Source: Azospirillum humicireducens (GTDB lineage: Bacteria; Pseudomonadota; Alphaproteobacteria; Azospirillales; Azospirillaceae). Taken from it: 35,189 nt of DNA. A model generated the notes under the pieces. It saw only the letters and a list, made by a program, of their open reading frames with translations, did no database searches and was not told the origin of the DNA. A program made the position numbers and the translations under genes. How positions within the stretch are numbered: the first letter of the stretch is position 1; the number at the start of each line of letters is the position of its first letter. The stretch spans positions 3,350 to 38,538 of the forward strand of contig NZ_CP028902.1 in the NCBI RefSeq assembly GCF_001639105.2, read 5' to 3'. Shown here one piece after another: positions 1-8,576 of this stretch.

Positions 1-545
1 CGGGAGCGCGCCGCGGTGGTGCGCGCCACCTCCGCCCGCATGGTCTCGGCCATCTGCGCGATGGCGCCGTCCAGCGTCGCCGAGGCCAGAACCCCCACCA
101 CATGCCCGTTGACCAGAAGCGGCGCGGCGCGCAGGCTCAGCGGCGGGTCGGTCGGCAGGCTCAACAGTGACGACTCCGGCCGGTCGTCCGCCGTCGCATC
201 CCCTTCGTCCACATAGAGCGGGCGCAGCGCCTCGGCCACCGCCGTCCAGCCGCCGGGCAGCAGGCTGGGGCCGCTCTCGTCGTGGGATGCTGCGCGCGGG
301 CGGTTCAGCAGGGCGGCCAGCGGCTCGTTGCAGCGGACGGCGGCCATCTCCGGCCCGCCGATCACCAGCATGGTGGGGACCGTTCCGGCAGCGCAGACGC
401 GCCGTGCGTTGTCCAGACACTCCCGGTAACGCTGATCGGTCGGTGACATGGGGCTGGCCGAGGATCGGGGCATCGCGTCGGTGTCTTTCGCGTCGGTATC
501 TTTGGGGATCGAGGTCCCGTGGAAGGGCTGGAGGCTGATCGCCAT
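1..545 (-). CDS. PAS-containing signalling protein, probably CheS3-like histidine kinase (partial, N-terminus)
   Basis: This minus-strand reading frame is open from an ATG at 545 to the left edge, so only about 180 N-terminal residues are visible. Residues near 59-82 (MLVIGGPEMAAVRCNEP...) resemble the opening strand and helix of PAS domains in hybrid kinases (the 'WGPELxxLYNDAY' pattern). The tail of the visible part (ETMRAEVARTTAA) looks like a helical linker. The kinase core itself is outside the window, so 'kinase' is an inference from the PAS pattern and from context. It lies 106 bases downstream of the double-receiver gene, where Che3 clusters carry the hybrid kinase CheS3. An in-frame TGA lies just upstream of the start. 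No good ribosome site precedes the ATG at 545; the ATG at 449 is an alternative start. Confidence 0.6.
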   Translation of the reverse strand, partial: MAISLQPFHGTSIPKDTDAKDTDAMPRSSASPMSPTDQRYRECLDNARRVCAAGTVPTMLVIGGPEMAAVRCNEPLAALLNRPRAASHDESGPSLLPGGWTAVAEALRPLYVDEGDATADDRPESSLLSLPTDPPLSLRAAPLLVNGHVVGVLASATLDGAIAQMAETMRAEVARTTAARS

Positions 546-651
546 GGGCACCGGCTCGATCGTCGGACGGTTTCAAACAGCCGGCAGAGAATAAACGGAC
601 GATCGGACTTGTGAAATCACACGATGGCTCTACTCCCTCCTATGCGGAAGG

Positions 652-1407
652 TTAAGGCCGCGGCAGCCGCATAAGATGGTCCTCTACGAAGTATTTCCGA
701 CGCAGAAGAGCCATCAGGCGGACCTTCAGGACGTTCATCTCCTGTGCCTTTCCAACGAAATCATCTGCGCCGGCATTCAGGCTGATCATCAGTTGCTCTT
801 CGTCGTCCTGGCTGGTCAGGATCACGATCTGGAAGAACAGACCGCGCTGACGCCGGAACCTGTCGAATCGTTCGCACAGTTGGGTGCCGCTGGTTCCCGG
901 CATCACCAGGTCCAGGATGACGCAGTCCAGCCCGCCGCCGGCCAGCGCCGCCACCGCCTCGTCGGCATTGCGGGCGGCGGTGACGGTACAGCCTTCATGC
1001 TCCAGTTCTGCGCGCAGGAATTCGCGGTAGGTGGCGCTGTCGTCGACGATCAGGATGTGGGCGCGGCGGAAGATCTCCGGCTCGGTCGGCGGTGCGCTGC
1101 GCCGGTCCAGCAGGGCGCAGGCGTTCTCCACCACCGCTTTGGGATCGGACGGGTCATGCTCGCCGGCGCCGCGGCCGAGCACGAGCACGGCGGCATCGCT
1201 GCGCGCCCGCAGTTCCGCCAGACCGGTCGGGCCGGCAAGCTCGCCCTCGACGATCAGCAGATCCTGGGCAGTGCCGGCGATCGCGGCCAGGGCCGGTTCG
1301 ATGCCTTCGACGCAGACGGTCTCCACGCCGCGTTCCTCCAGCAGCAGCTTCAGCAGAAGCCCCTGCGTCTGGGAACCCATGACAACCAAGGTGCGGAGTC
1401 CGTTCAT
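652..1407 (-). CDS. Double-receiver (REC-REC) response regulator of the Che3-type cluster
   Basis: 251 residues with two receiver domains and no output domain. REC2 (about 115-240) is complete: acidic pair D122-D123, phospho-acceptor D166 (VILDLVMPG), the threonine in VILTS and the lysine in FVGK. REC1 (about 4-102) is degenerate: the acidic pair is replaced (VVMGS) and the acceptor position is glutamate E54 (LIVEGEL). The C-terminal helix (LMALLRRKYFVEDH) is like the segment that usually leads into a PAS-kinase module. The ATG overlaps the cheB stop as ATGA, so it is translationally coupled. In R. centenum Che3, the hybrid kinase CheS3 carries receiver domains that CheA3 phosphorylates; this protein plus the downstream partial gene may be the split equivalent. 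Confidence 0.85.
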   Translation of the reverse strand: MNGLRTLVVMGSQTQGLLLKLLLEERGVETVCVEGIEPALAAIAGTAQDLLIVEGELAGPTGLAELRARSDAAVLVLGRGAGEHDPSDPKAVVENACALLDRRSAPPTEPEIFRRAHILIVDDSATYREFLRAELEHEGCTVTAARNADEAVAALAGGGLDCVILDLVMPGTSGTQLCERFDRFRRQRGLFFQIVILTSQDDEEQLMISLNAGADDFVGKAQEMNVLKVRLMALLRRKYFVEDHLMRLPRP

Positions 1408-2531
1408 GACGCCATCTTATCGTCGGAGGTCAGTTGCAGCAGCCGTCCGGCCACCCGGTCGAGAGGCAGTTCCTCCACCGCACCGCCCAACCGCACCGCG
1501 GTGCCCGGCATGCTGTGGATGACCGCCGTCGAGGCGTGTTCGGCAATGGTGTATGCGCCGACCTTTTGCATGTCCACCAATCCCCGCGCGCCGTCCTCGC
1601 CCATTCCGGTCAGCAGCACGCCGATTCCGGCCGCGCCATAGGCGCGTGCCATCGACCGGAACAGTTCCTCGCCGGACGGGCGCTGGCCGCAGACCAGCGG
1701 GTCGTCGGACAGGCGGATGACGCCGTTCTCCACCCGCATATGGCGGTCGCCGGGCGCCACATAGACGATGCCGGGCCGCGGCACCAGCCCCGCTTCGCCC
1801 AGCCGCACCGGCAGGGGGGAGACGGTGCCCAGCCAGTTGGCGAAGCCGGCCATGAAGGGCGCGCCCATGTGCTGGACCACGAAGACGGGCATGGCGAAGC
1901 CCGGCGGCAGGTCCTTCAGGACCCGTGCCAGGGCCGCCGGCCCGCCGGTGGACGCCACCAGCCCGACAGCACGGAACCGCCGCAGACGCCCGTCGGCCGT
2001 CACCGCCGCATCCGGCAGCCGCGCGTCGGCCGCGTCGGGCGCGGCGGTTTCCGGCACCATGCCGCCGGTCGGCCGCGCGGGACGGGCGGTGATGCGGTGG
2101 CGGATCACCTTCACCTGGCTCATGATGACCAGTTGGGTGCAGAGATGGTGCGCCACCGTCTGGTAGTCGGCGCGCGCCACGCTGCCCGGCTTCTCCACCA
2201 CCGCCAGCGCTCCGGCCTGCAGCGCCCGCATCGGAATGTCGAGGTCGCGCACGTCGGACGCCACCACCACGATGGGCAGCGGGTTCTGGCGCATGATGCG
2301 GCTGGTCACCTCGAATCCGTCGATGCCCGGCAGGCGGATGTCGAGCGACACCACGTCGGGGGCCGCCCGCTCGATCATGCGCAGCGCCTGCTCGCCGCTG
2401 GACGCGATGCCCGCCACCTCCAGCCGCGGGTCGGCGCCGATGACGTGGCCGAGGAGCTGCTGGATGACGGGGCTGTCCTCGACCACCAGCACGCGGATGC
2501 GTCGGGAACCCGCTTTCTCCGGCGCGCTCAC
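1404..2531 (-). CDS. cheB: CheB-type protein-glutamate methylesterase
   Basis: 375 residues. An N-terminal receiver domain (about 13-130) has E18-D19, acceptor D64 (SLDIRLPG) and lysine in VVEKPG. A linker follows, then the CheB catalytic domain (about 185-365) with the serine in VASTGGP, the histidine in VVQHM and the aspartate in GMGEDGARG. It removes methyl groups from, or deamidates, glutamate sites on the cluster's chemoreceptor, resetting sensitivity; in Wsp-like systems the equivalent WspF restrains the kinase. The start is GTG, overlapping the cheA stop as GTGA, and the stop overlaps the next gene as ATGA, so cheA, cheB and the REC-REC gene are tightly coupled. Phosphorylation by the CheA homologue is the family expectation. 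Confidence 0.95.
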   Translation of the reverse strand: MSAPEKAGSRRIRVLVVEDSPVIQQLLGHVIGADPRLEVAGIASSGEQALRMIERAAPDVVSLDIRLPGIDGFEVTSRIMRQNPLPIVVVASDVRDLDIPMRALQAGALAVVEKPGSVARADYQTVAHHLCTQLVIMSQVKVIRHRITARPARPTGGMVPETAAPDAADARLPDAAVTADGRLRRFRAVGLVASTGGPAALARVLKDLPPGFAMPVFVVQHMGAPFMAGFANWLGTVSPLPVRLGEAGLVPRPGIVYVAPGDRHMRVENGVIRLSDDPLVCGQRPSGEELFRSMARAYGAAGIGVLLTGMGEDGARGLVDMQKVGAYTIAEHASTAVIHSMPGTAVRLGGAVEELPLDRVAGRLLQLTSDDKMAS

Positions 2532-4771
2532 AGCAGCCGCCGGATGCCGGCCAGAAGCTCGTTCTGGTCGAAGCGCGTCTTGACGATGTAGGCGTCGGCG
2601 CCCAGCCGCAGGCCTCGTTCGCGGTCCTCGTCGCTGGCGCGCGAGGTGACGAGGATCACCGGGATCTCAGCCAGCCGCCTGTCCGCCTTCACCGCCTGCA
2701 GCAGGGCGAAGCCGTCCATGCGCGGCATCTCGACGTCGCTGATGATCAGGCCAACCTCCATCCCTTCCGACAGGCGTTCCAGGGCCTCGCGCCCGTCCAC
2801 GCACAACGTCACCCGATAACCATGGGCTTCGAGGATGCTCTTTTCCAGCGTCCGGGTGGTGATGCTGTCATCGACGACCAGGATATGCGCGCTGGCAGGG
2901 GCGGCCTCCTCCGCGGGGCGGGCCGGGGCGGGCAGGACGCTTCCGGGCAGCGGCATCAGGCCGGGAATGTTCAGCACGAGTGCCGGCCCGCCATCGTCCA
3001 TCAGCGCGGTGCCGAGATAGCGGCCGGAATCGAGCCCGATCTCATCCGCCGCGGTCACCACCGTCTCGCGCGTGGCGACGAAGCGGTCGACCGCCAGCGC
3101 CAGCCGCCGGTCCGCCGCCCGCACCACCACCAGCGACAGTGACCGTTCGGCGCTCGGCACCACCGGCGCCTCCATGCCCAGCAGCGCCGCCAACGAGGTG
3201 ACGGGGATTTCCTCCTCGCCGATGCGGATCATCGGAATGCCGACGCCGGAGAACAGGGTGTCCGCGCTGCTGGTGCGCAGCCGGACCACGTCGGCCGAGG
3301 GGATCGCCAGGATCTGGTCCTGCACGGCGACGAAGACCAGCCGCTGGCTCAACAGGCTGAGCGGCACCTCGATGGTGACGGCGGTGCCGCCGTCCGGCCG
3401 CTCGGCGATGGTCAGGTTGCCCTGCAGCCGCTCCACCTCGCGCCGGGCGATGGCCAGCCCCATGCCGCGCCCGGCCAGCTCGGTGGTGCGGGCGGCGGTG
3501 GAAAAGCCGGGATGGAACAGGAACTCGGTCAGCCGTTCCAGCGGCATCTCCTCGCCTGACGACAGCTCGTCGGCGTCGATCAGCCCGCGCTCCGCCGCCT
3601 TGCGCAGGATCGCGCCGCGGTCCAGCCCGCGCCCGTCATCCTCGATGCGCAGGCGCAGGCGCGCACCCTCCACCGACGCGGCGATGGTGACCCGCGCCGC
3701 CGGCCGCTTGCCCAGCGCCAGCCGTTCCGCCGGCGTCTCGATGCCGTGGCTGACGGCGTTGCGGGCGATGTGAAGGATCGGGTCCTTCAGCCGTTGCAGG
3801 ACGGCGCGGTCGGCCTCCACCTCCAGCCCGCGGACATCGACCTCGACCTCCTTGCCTTCGGTCCGGCTGATGTCACGCACCATGCGGCCCAACCCGCCCA
3901 GCTGGTTCTCCGCCGGCAGCATGCGCAGGCGCCGCATGTCCTGCTGGAAGCCGCCGCCCCAGCGCCGCATCGACCACAGCAGCCGGTCATGGCTGCGGTG
4001 CGCCGAATCCAGCGCCCCGCCCAGCGCGCGGAAGCGCCGTTCGAAGGCCAGCAGCGCCGGCAGGGTGCCGCGGCCGTCCAGCGCGTCGGCACCGGCGTCA
4101 CCCTGGACACCACGCCCGATCTGCACCCGCAGATGGCGCCACGCCCGGTCAAGCGCCCGCCATTCCCTTCGCATCGCCCGCAATTCCTCGCCGAGCCCGG
4201 CCTGTGCCTCCACCTCCGGCAGCAGGGCCGACGCGGTCTCCGACAGCCGCTCCAGCCCTTGCGCTGCGATGCTGACCAGCGCCGCGGACTCGGCATCGAC
4301 CGCCTCGGCGCGCGGCCGTGGCGCCCGGCGCTCCGCCCGTGCCGGGGAGGGCGGTGCCGCAATGGTCCGGCCGGGCGGCGGTGCGTGGCCGTTCCGGCCG
4401 CCGGCCAGCCTGTCGAGATCGGCCAGCACGCCGGCGATCTCCACCTCCTCGCCGCCCTGGAGCGACCAGGCGACCAGATCCTCGATGGCGTCGAGCGCCC
4501 GGCGCACCACGGCGATGGCGCCGGCGTCCAGCACCGCTTCGCCCTTCTGCACCGCGATGAAGGCGGCTTCCAATCGGTGGGAGATCGCCTCCACCTCCGG
4601 CAGGTCGACGGCACGGGCGGCGCCCTTCAGGCTGTGGGCGCGCCGGTGGATGTCGACGAGATCCGGCGCCTCCCCCGTCGCCTCGGCTTCGCGCAGCCCG
4701 GCGCGGATCACCGCGAGGTGATCCTTGTGCTCAAGCTCGAACGCGGCGAGCAGGCGCTGGCGGATGTCCAT
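2528..4771 (-). CDS. cheA: CheA-receiver hybrid histidine kinase (CheA3/WspE-like)
   Basis: 747 residues. Order: HPt domain with phospho-histidine H46 (RAHSLKGAARAV); a long Ala/Arg/Pro-rich linker without an obvious P2; dimerisation helices; ATPase domain with N-box (NAVSHGIETP), EDDGRGLD and GRGMGLAI; CheW-like P5 domain (about 455-600); and a C-terminal receiver (about 628-747) with LVVDDS, SDVEMPRMDG and a YIVKT lysine. The fused receiver distinguishes it from flagellar CheA and is typical of WspE and CheA3. It autophosphorylates under receptor control and passes phosphate to its own receiver, CheB and the cluster regulators. Forty-three bases separate it from the receptor gene upstream; its stop overlaps cheB. 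Confidence 0.95.
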   Translation of the reverse strand: MDIRQRLLAAFELEHKDHLAVIRAGLREAEATGEAPDLVDIHRRAHSLKGAARAVDLPEVEAISHRLEAAFIAVQKGEAVLDAGAIAVVRRALDAIEDLVAWSLQGGEEVEIAGVLADLDRLAGGRNGHAPPPGRTIAAPPSPARAERRAPRPRAEAVDAESAALVSIAAQGLERLSETASALLPEVEAQAGLGEELRAMRREWRALDRAWRHLRVQIGRGVQGDAGADALDGRGTLPALLAFERRFRALGGALDSAHRSHDRLLWSMRRWGGGFQQDMRRLRMLPAENQLGGLGRMVRDISRTEGKEVEVDVRGLEVEADRAVLQRLKDPILHIARNAVSHGIETPAERLALGKRPAARVTIAASVEGARLRLRIEDDGRGLDRGAILRKAAERGLIDADELSSGEEMPLERLTEFLFHPGFSTAARTTELAGRGMGLAIARREVERLQGNLTIAERPDGGTAVTIEVPLSLLSQRLVFVAVQDQILAIPSADVVRLRTSSADTLFSGVGIPMIRIGEEEIPVTSLAALLGMEAPVVPSAERSLSLVVVRAADRRLALAVDRFVATRETVVTAADEIGLDSGRYLGTALMDDGGPALVLNIPGLMPLPGSVLPAPARPAEEAAPASAHILVVDDSITTRTLEKSILEAHGYRVTLCVDGREALERLSEGMEVGLIISDVEMPRMDGFALLQAVKADRRLAEIPVILVTSRASDEDRERGLRLGADAYIVKTRFDQNELLAGIRRLL

Positions 4772-4814
4772 CAGGCGCTCCGGCGCCGGGAGCTTGCTTG
4801 CTGGCGGCGCATCG

Positions 4815-6503
4815 TCACACCCGGTAGTTCCGCACCGCCTCGACCAGACCCTGGCCGAGGTTGTTCAGGTTGGCGGCGGCACCTTCCAGCTGGCGGGTGC
4901 CGGCGGCGGTCTGGCTGCTCGCCTCGCGGATGTTCTGCAGCGCCTGGATCACCTGCTCCAGGCCGATCTGCTGCTGGTTGGTGCCGGCGACGATCTGCTG
5001 GAAGGCCAGCACGCTCTCCTGAATGTTCTCGGCCATGGTGCGGATGGTGGACTGGGTGGCATCGGTCTGGCGCTTCCCGGCGGCGACGCGCTTGACCGCC
5101 TCCTCCGTCAGCATGACCGAGGCGTTGATGCCGTGCTGGATCTCCGACAGGTTGGAGCGGACCTGCGCGGTCGCCTCCTTCGACTGGTCGGCCAGGCTCT
5201 TGATCTCGCCGGCGACGATGGAGAAGGTGCGGCCATGCTCGCCGGCCGCCGCCGCCTCGATGGCGGCGTTCAGCGCCAGCAGGTGGCAGCGCTCGGCGAT
5301 GTCGTTCACCGTCACGATGATCTCGCCGATCGCCTGGGTGCGTTCCGAGAGCATGACGATGTTCTCGGCCACCGCTTCGGCCTGCTCGCGGATGGCGTCC
5401 ATCGCCTGGATGGTGTCGTCGACCGCCTTCATGCCGGACTGGCTGGAGGTCGCCACCGTCTGGGCGCCGTGGGCGACGTCCTGGGCGCGGCGGTTGATCT
5501 GGGCGCCGGATTCGGTGATCTCCGACAGGGTGGCCGTGGTCTGCTCCACCGCCGCCAGCTGTTCGGCGACGCTGGCCGACTGCTGCTGGGTCGAAGCGCG
5601 GATCTGGGCGGTGGCCGCGTGGACGCTCTCGGCGGTCTCGCGGGTGGTGCGGGCCATCGATTTCAGCCGGCCGGCCATCTCGTTCAGGTGCTGGCCCAGA
5701 ATGGCCAGCTCGTCCTTGCCGGGGATGGCGATCTCCTGCGTCAGGTCGCCATGGCCGACCTTGGTGACGAAATCGATGGCGCGGCCGAGCCGGCGCGTGA
5801 TGGAGCTGCCGATCAGATAGGCCACGCCCACCGCGATCAGGAAGACGACGACCAGGGCGACGATCGAGGACTGGATGGCCGAATTGTAGATCGCCTGGAT
5901 GTCGCCTCGGCCGGTCTCCGTCAGATCTTCTATGGCCGTCTGGGCGGCGGCGATGCGCGCCTCCATGTTCTTGCGCAGCTCGTCCACCCGCTGGCGGCGC
6001 TGCAGCGCCTCGGGCACCTGGTTGCGCTCCAGCATGGTGTAGATGGTCCGCGCCTCCTCACCCACCATGGTGATGGCGCGGCTCATCTCCGTGACCGCGG
6101 TGTCCAGTTCCACCCAGCCCTTGCGCCGGTTGTCGGTCACGCTGTAGGCGGAGCGTTCCGCCACCAGCGCGCGCAGCCGGCCCAGCCTGTCGCGCAGCTT
6201 CGCTCCGACCTCGTCATACTGCCGGTGCAGCGGCAACATGATGTTCGGGATGTCCAGGACCCTCCCTTCGGCATTGGCCACGGTGACGGCGTTCAGCGCG
6301 GTCTCGCGCGTGCTGCGCAGCTCTGCCTGCAGGTTGCCGACGTCCGTCACCAGATTGGCGGCTTCGGTGTCGTAGCTGGACACCGCCATGATGACGGTCA
6401 GCGCGTCGGAAAACCGCGCCATCTGGTACAGCGCCAGCAGCGCGGTCAGGACGCAGACCACGCCGAACCCCAGGACCAGCTTGTGCGCGACTTTGATGTT
6501 CAT
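4815..6503 (-). CDS. Methyl-accepting chemoreceptor (membrane, four-helix-bundle sensor)
   Basis: 562 residues. A first membrane helix lies at about 8-28, then a helical periplasmic region of about 175 residues (4HB-type length), a second membrane helix at about 207-227, HAMP (about 228-280) and a coiled-coil signalling domain to the C-terminus. The hairpin tip reads AERCHLLALNAAIEAAAAGE, whereas the usual sequence has Q-T-N before the LALNAA core, so the kinase-contact tip is modified (R-C-H). There is no C-terminal NWETF-like tether for CheR. The start at 6503 has GGAG nine to ten bases upstream. It is the only receptor in the cluster and presumably signals to the adjacent hybrid CheA through the two CheW proteins. 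Confidence 0.95.
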   Translation of the reverse strand: MNIKVAHKLVLGFGVVCVLTALLALYQMARFSDALTVIMAVSSYDTEAANLVTDVGNLQAELRSTRETALNAVTVANAEGRVLDIPNIMLPLHRQYDEVGAKLRDRLGRLRALVAERSAYSVTDNRRKGWVELDTAVTEMSRAITMVGEEARTIYTMLERNQVPEALQRRQRVDELRKNMEARIAAAQTAIEDLTETGRGDIQAIYNSAIQSSIVALVVVFLIAVGVAYLIGSSITRRLGRAIDFVTKVGHGDLTQEIAIPGKDELAILGQHLNEMAGRLKSMARTTRETAESVHAATAQIRASTQQQSASVAEQLAAVEQTTATLSEITESGAQINRRAQDVAHGAQTVATSSQSGMKAVDDTIQAMDAIREQAEAVAENIVMLSERTQAIGEIIVTVNDIAERCHLLALNAAIEAAAAGEHGRTFSIVAGEIKSLADQSKEATAQVRSNLSEIQHGINASVMLTEEAVKRVAAGKRQTDATQSTIRTMAENIQESVLAFQQIVAGTNQQQIGLEQVIQALQNIREASSQTAAGTRQLEGAAANLNNLGQGLVEAVRNYRV

Positions 6504-6561
6504 TCTCGGACTCCAGCCCCGGACGGCTCAAATGCAGGTGGATCGGTCTTGACGGCAGGGT

Positions 6562-7167
6562 TCAGGTCTTCACGGCGTCGAGCAGAGCCGCCATGTCGAG
6601 GATCGCCATGCGGTCCCCGGCGATCGCCCGGACCAGCGGCCCGGCCTCCGCCGGGGCGGGGGTGCGCGGCGGGACGATGTCGGCCACCCGCTCCACCTCC
6701 CTCAGCCGCAGGGCCGCCGGGCGGCCGCCGGTGCGCAGGACCACGGCATAGCCGGACTGTTCCGCCTCGGCCCCGGCGCCCGGACCGCTTCCGCACAGGC
6801 GGTCGATGTCGAACAGCCGCATCACCCGGCCGGCGATGGCGATCACCCCCAACACGGCGTGCGGCGCGCCCGGCACGCGGGCCAGCCGCGGCATCGGGAC
6901 GATCTGGCCGAGATGGCGCAGCTCCAGCCCATACAGCGTCTCGGCTCCGCGCGCGACCAGCATGGGAATGCCGGCGCTTTCCCTGTCGAAGGCGGGCGGC
7001 GGTTCGGCGAGTTCCTCGGCGCGGCGGTCCAGCAGGGCGTCGGCCCAGGGGCCGCGGCCGGCGAAGCTCTGCGCCAGGACGGCATTGCGGCGCGCCAGCC
7101 TTCCGCGCACCTCCTGCCAGTCGATCGCGCTGTCTGCAGCCCGTCCTTGGGAAGCATCCCCGTCCAT
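6562..7167 (-). CDS. cheW: CheW-like coupling protein (second copy, WspD-like position)
   Basis: 201 residues. After an N-terminal extension of about 50 residues (MDGDASQGRAAD...), a CheW domain runs to the C-terminus, with the typical 'AGVRTPHAVLGVIAIAGRVMRLFDI'-like strand pattern visible around residues 95-125. It bridges the receptor and the hybrid kinase. The start codon overlaps the cheR stop as TGATG, and the receptor gene begins 58 bases downstream. The longer N-terminus and its place directly after cheR mirror WspD in Wsp clusters. Two different CheW proteins in one cluster are usual for this class of chemosensory system (CheW3a/CheW3b in R. centenum). Confidence 0.9.
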   Translation of the reverse strand: MDGDASQGRAADSAIDWQEVRGRLARRNAVLAQSFAGRGPWADALLDRRAEELAEPPPAFDRESAGIPMLVARGAETLYGLELRHLGQIVPMPRLARVPGAPHAVLGVIAIAGRVMRLFDIDRLCGSGPGAGAEAEQSGYAVVLRTGGRPAALRLREVERVADIVPPRTPAPAEAGPLVRAIAGDRMAILDMAALLDAVKT

Positions 7168-8576
7168 CAGCCCTCCTCACCGGTCAGCCAGAGGTCGAGC
7201 ATTCCGCGCAGCTCCTGCACGGTCAGGCCGCCGCCCTCTGTCACCGCTCTGTCGTCGGCAAGGCTTTCCAGCGCTTCGCGGGCGTTGCGGAAATGGCGCT
7301 GCGCCGAGACCAGCCGGCCGCGGCGCCAATAGGCCAGTGCCAGATGATAGTCGGCCAGCACGAAGCGCGGGTCGAGATACAGCGCCCGCTTGAAGGCCGC
7401 GACCGGATCGCCGACGCCCAGTTCCTCCTCCACCAGCCCCAACTGGTAATGGGCGGCGGGGTCCATCCGGTTGGCCTCCACCCGTGCCAGACAGGCCTCC
7501 AGCAGGGAGGAGCGCTCGTTGGTCTCCGCCTGATCCGGCGGGGTGGGAGCCGTCGGCGGGACTGCCGCCCTGGACGCGACATTGGATGGGGCTTTCGACG
7601 CGGGCTTGGCCGCTGCCGTGCGCCGCGGCTTGATGGCCGGCATCGGTGCCGGTGCCGCCGTGACTGGGCTCGGCGCGGCGGCCGGCGCCAGGCCGGCCCG
7701 GTCGCCCTGCTTGCGGTAGAGCGTGGCGCCGGGGACCGAGACCGGGATGAACAGGTCGTTCATCTGCGGCCCGGCCTCGGCATGGCCGACCACCAGCCAG
7801 CCGCCGTCGGCCAGGGCGTCGTGCAGGTTTCCCAGCAGCCGGTGCCGCGTCGCCTCGTCGAAATAGATCATGACGTTGCGGCACAGGATGATGTCGAAAT
7901 GCCCGATGCCGTGCGGATAGGACGGGATCGCGCCTTCCACCAGATTGAACGGCATGAAGCTGGTCCATTGCCGGTATCTCGGCTTCACCGACCACAGCTT
8001 GTCCTGGCGGTCGAAGCAGGCCTCCAGCGTTTCCGGCGTCAGGCCGCGCACCGCCCAGTCGCCATAGGTGCCGCGGCGGGCCTGTTCCAGGAAGGCGCCG
8101 TTGATGTCGGTTCCGACGATATGGACCTGCCAGCCGTCCAGTTGGTTGGCGAAATGCTGCCTCAGCAGGATTTCCATCGTGTAGGCTTCCGGGCCGATGG
8201 AACAGCCGGCACTCCAGATCCGCAGCAACCGCGTCGTCTGGTTGCGGCGGATGCACTCTGGAATGGCAACGGCCCGCAGCGCGTCGAACTGCTCGATGTA
8301 GCGGAAGAAGAAGGTCTCCCCCACCGCCAGCTCGTTGATCAGCCCCTGATACTCCGGCCCGCCCGGTCCCTGCGCCTCCAGCGCCGCCAGATAGCCGGCA
8401 ACGGTCGTGATCCGGCCGAAGGGCAGGCGGCGGTTGATCCGTTCGGCGAAGGCTGCATCCTTGTCGGCATAATAGGCGAGCCCGGTGGCATCGATCACCA
8501 TTGCCTTCAGGCGCGGGAAATGCGGGTCGCGGCGGATCGCCTCGATGGCTGCGGCTGCGGTGGCGGCGGGAGTCAT
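7167..8576 (-). CDS. cheR: CheR-type chemoreceptor methyltransferase with C-terminal TPRs
   Basis: 469 residues from the preferred start. An N-terminal helical domain is followed by a SAM-binding methyltransferase domain with IWSAGCSIGPEAY, VGTDINGAFLEQAR and DIILCRNVMIYFD. An Ala/Pro-rich linker (about 285-350) leads to TPR-like helices (YQLGLVEEELG..., YHLALAYWRRGRL...). It methylates receptor glutamates using S-adenosylmethionine. CheR with TPRs is the WspC form. An ATG at 8591 would give MGGGGM at the N-terminus; I prefer the ATG at 8576 because it forms an ATGA overlap with the upstream cheW stop and is preceded by a run of eight G that can act as ribosome site. Confidence 0.93.
   Translation of the reverse strand: MTPAATAAAAIEAIRRDPHFPRLKAMVIDATGLAYYADKDAAFAERINRRLPFGRITTVAGYLAALEAQGPGGPEYQGLINELAVGETFFFRYIEQFDALRAVAIPECIRRNQTTRLLRIWSAGCSIGPEAYTMEILLRQHFANQLDGWQVHIVGTDINGAFLEQARRGTYGDWAVRGLTPETLEACFDRQDKLWSVKPRYRQWTSFMPFNLVEGAIPSYPHGIGHFDIILCRNVMIYFDEATRHRLLGNLHDALADGGWLVVGHAEAGPQMNDLFIPVSVPGATLYRKQGDRAGLAPAAAPSPVTAAPAPMPAIKPRRTAAAKPASKAPSNVASRAAVPPTAPTPPDQAETNERSSLLEACLARVEANRMDPAAHYQLGLVEEELGVGDPVAAFKRALYLDPRFVLADYHLALAYWRRGRLVSAQRHFRNAREALESLADDRAVTEGGGLTVQELRGMLDLWLTGEEG

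Noticed and set aside
635..641. A strong minus-strand Shine-Dalgarno-like sequence (AGGAGGG) between the REC-REC gene and the partial PAS gene
   Set aside because: The nearest downstream GTG codons lead to stops after 1 or 15 codons, and none joins the PAS reading frame. It may be a remnant but does not support a gene as read.
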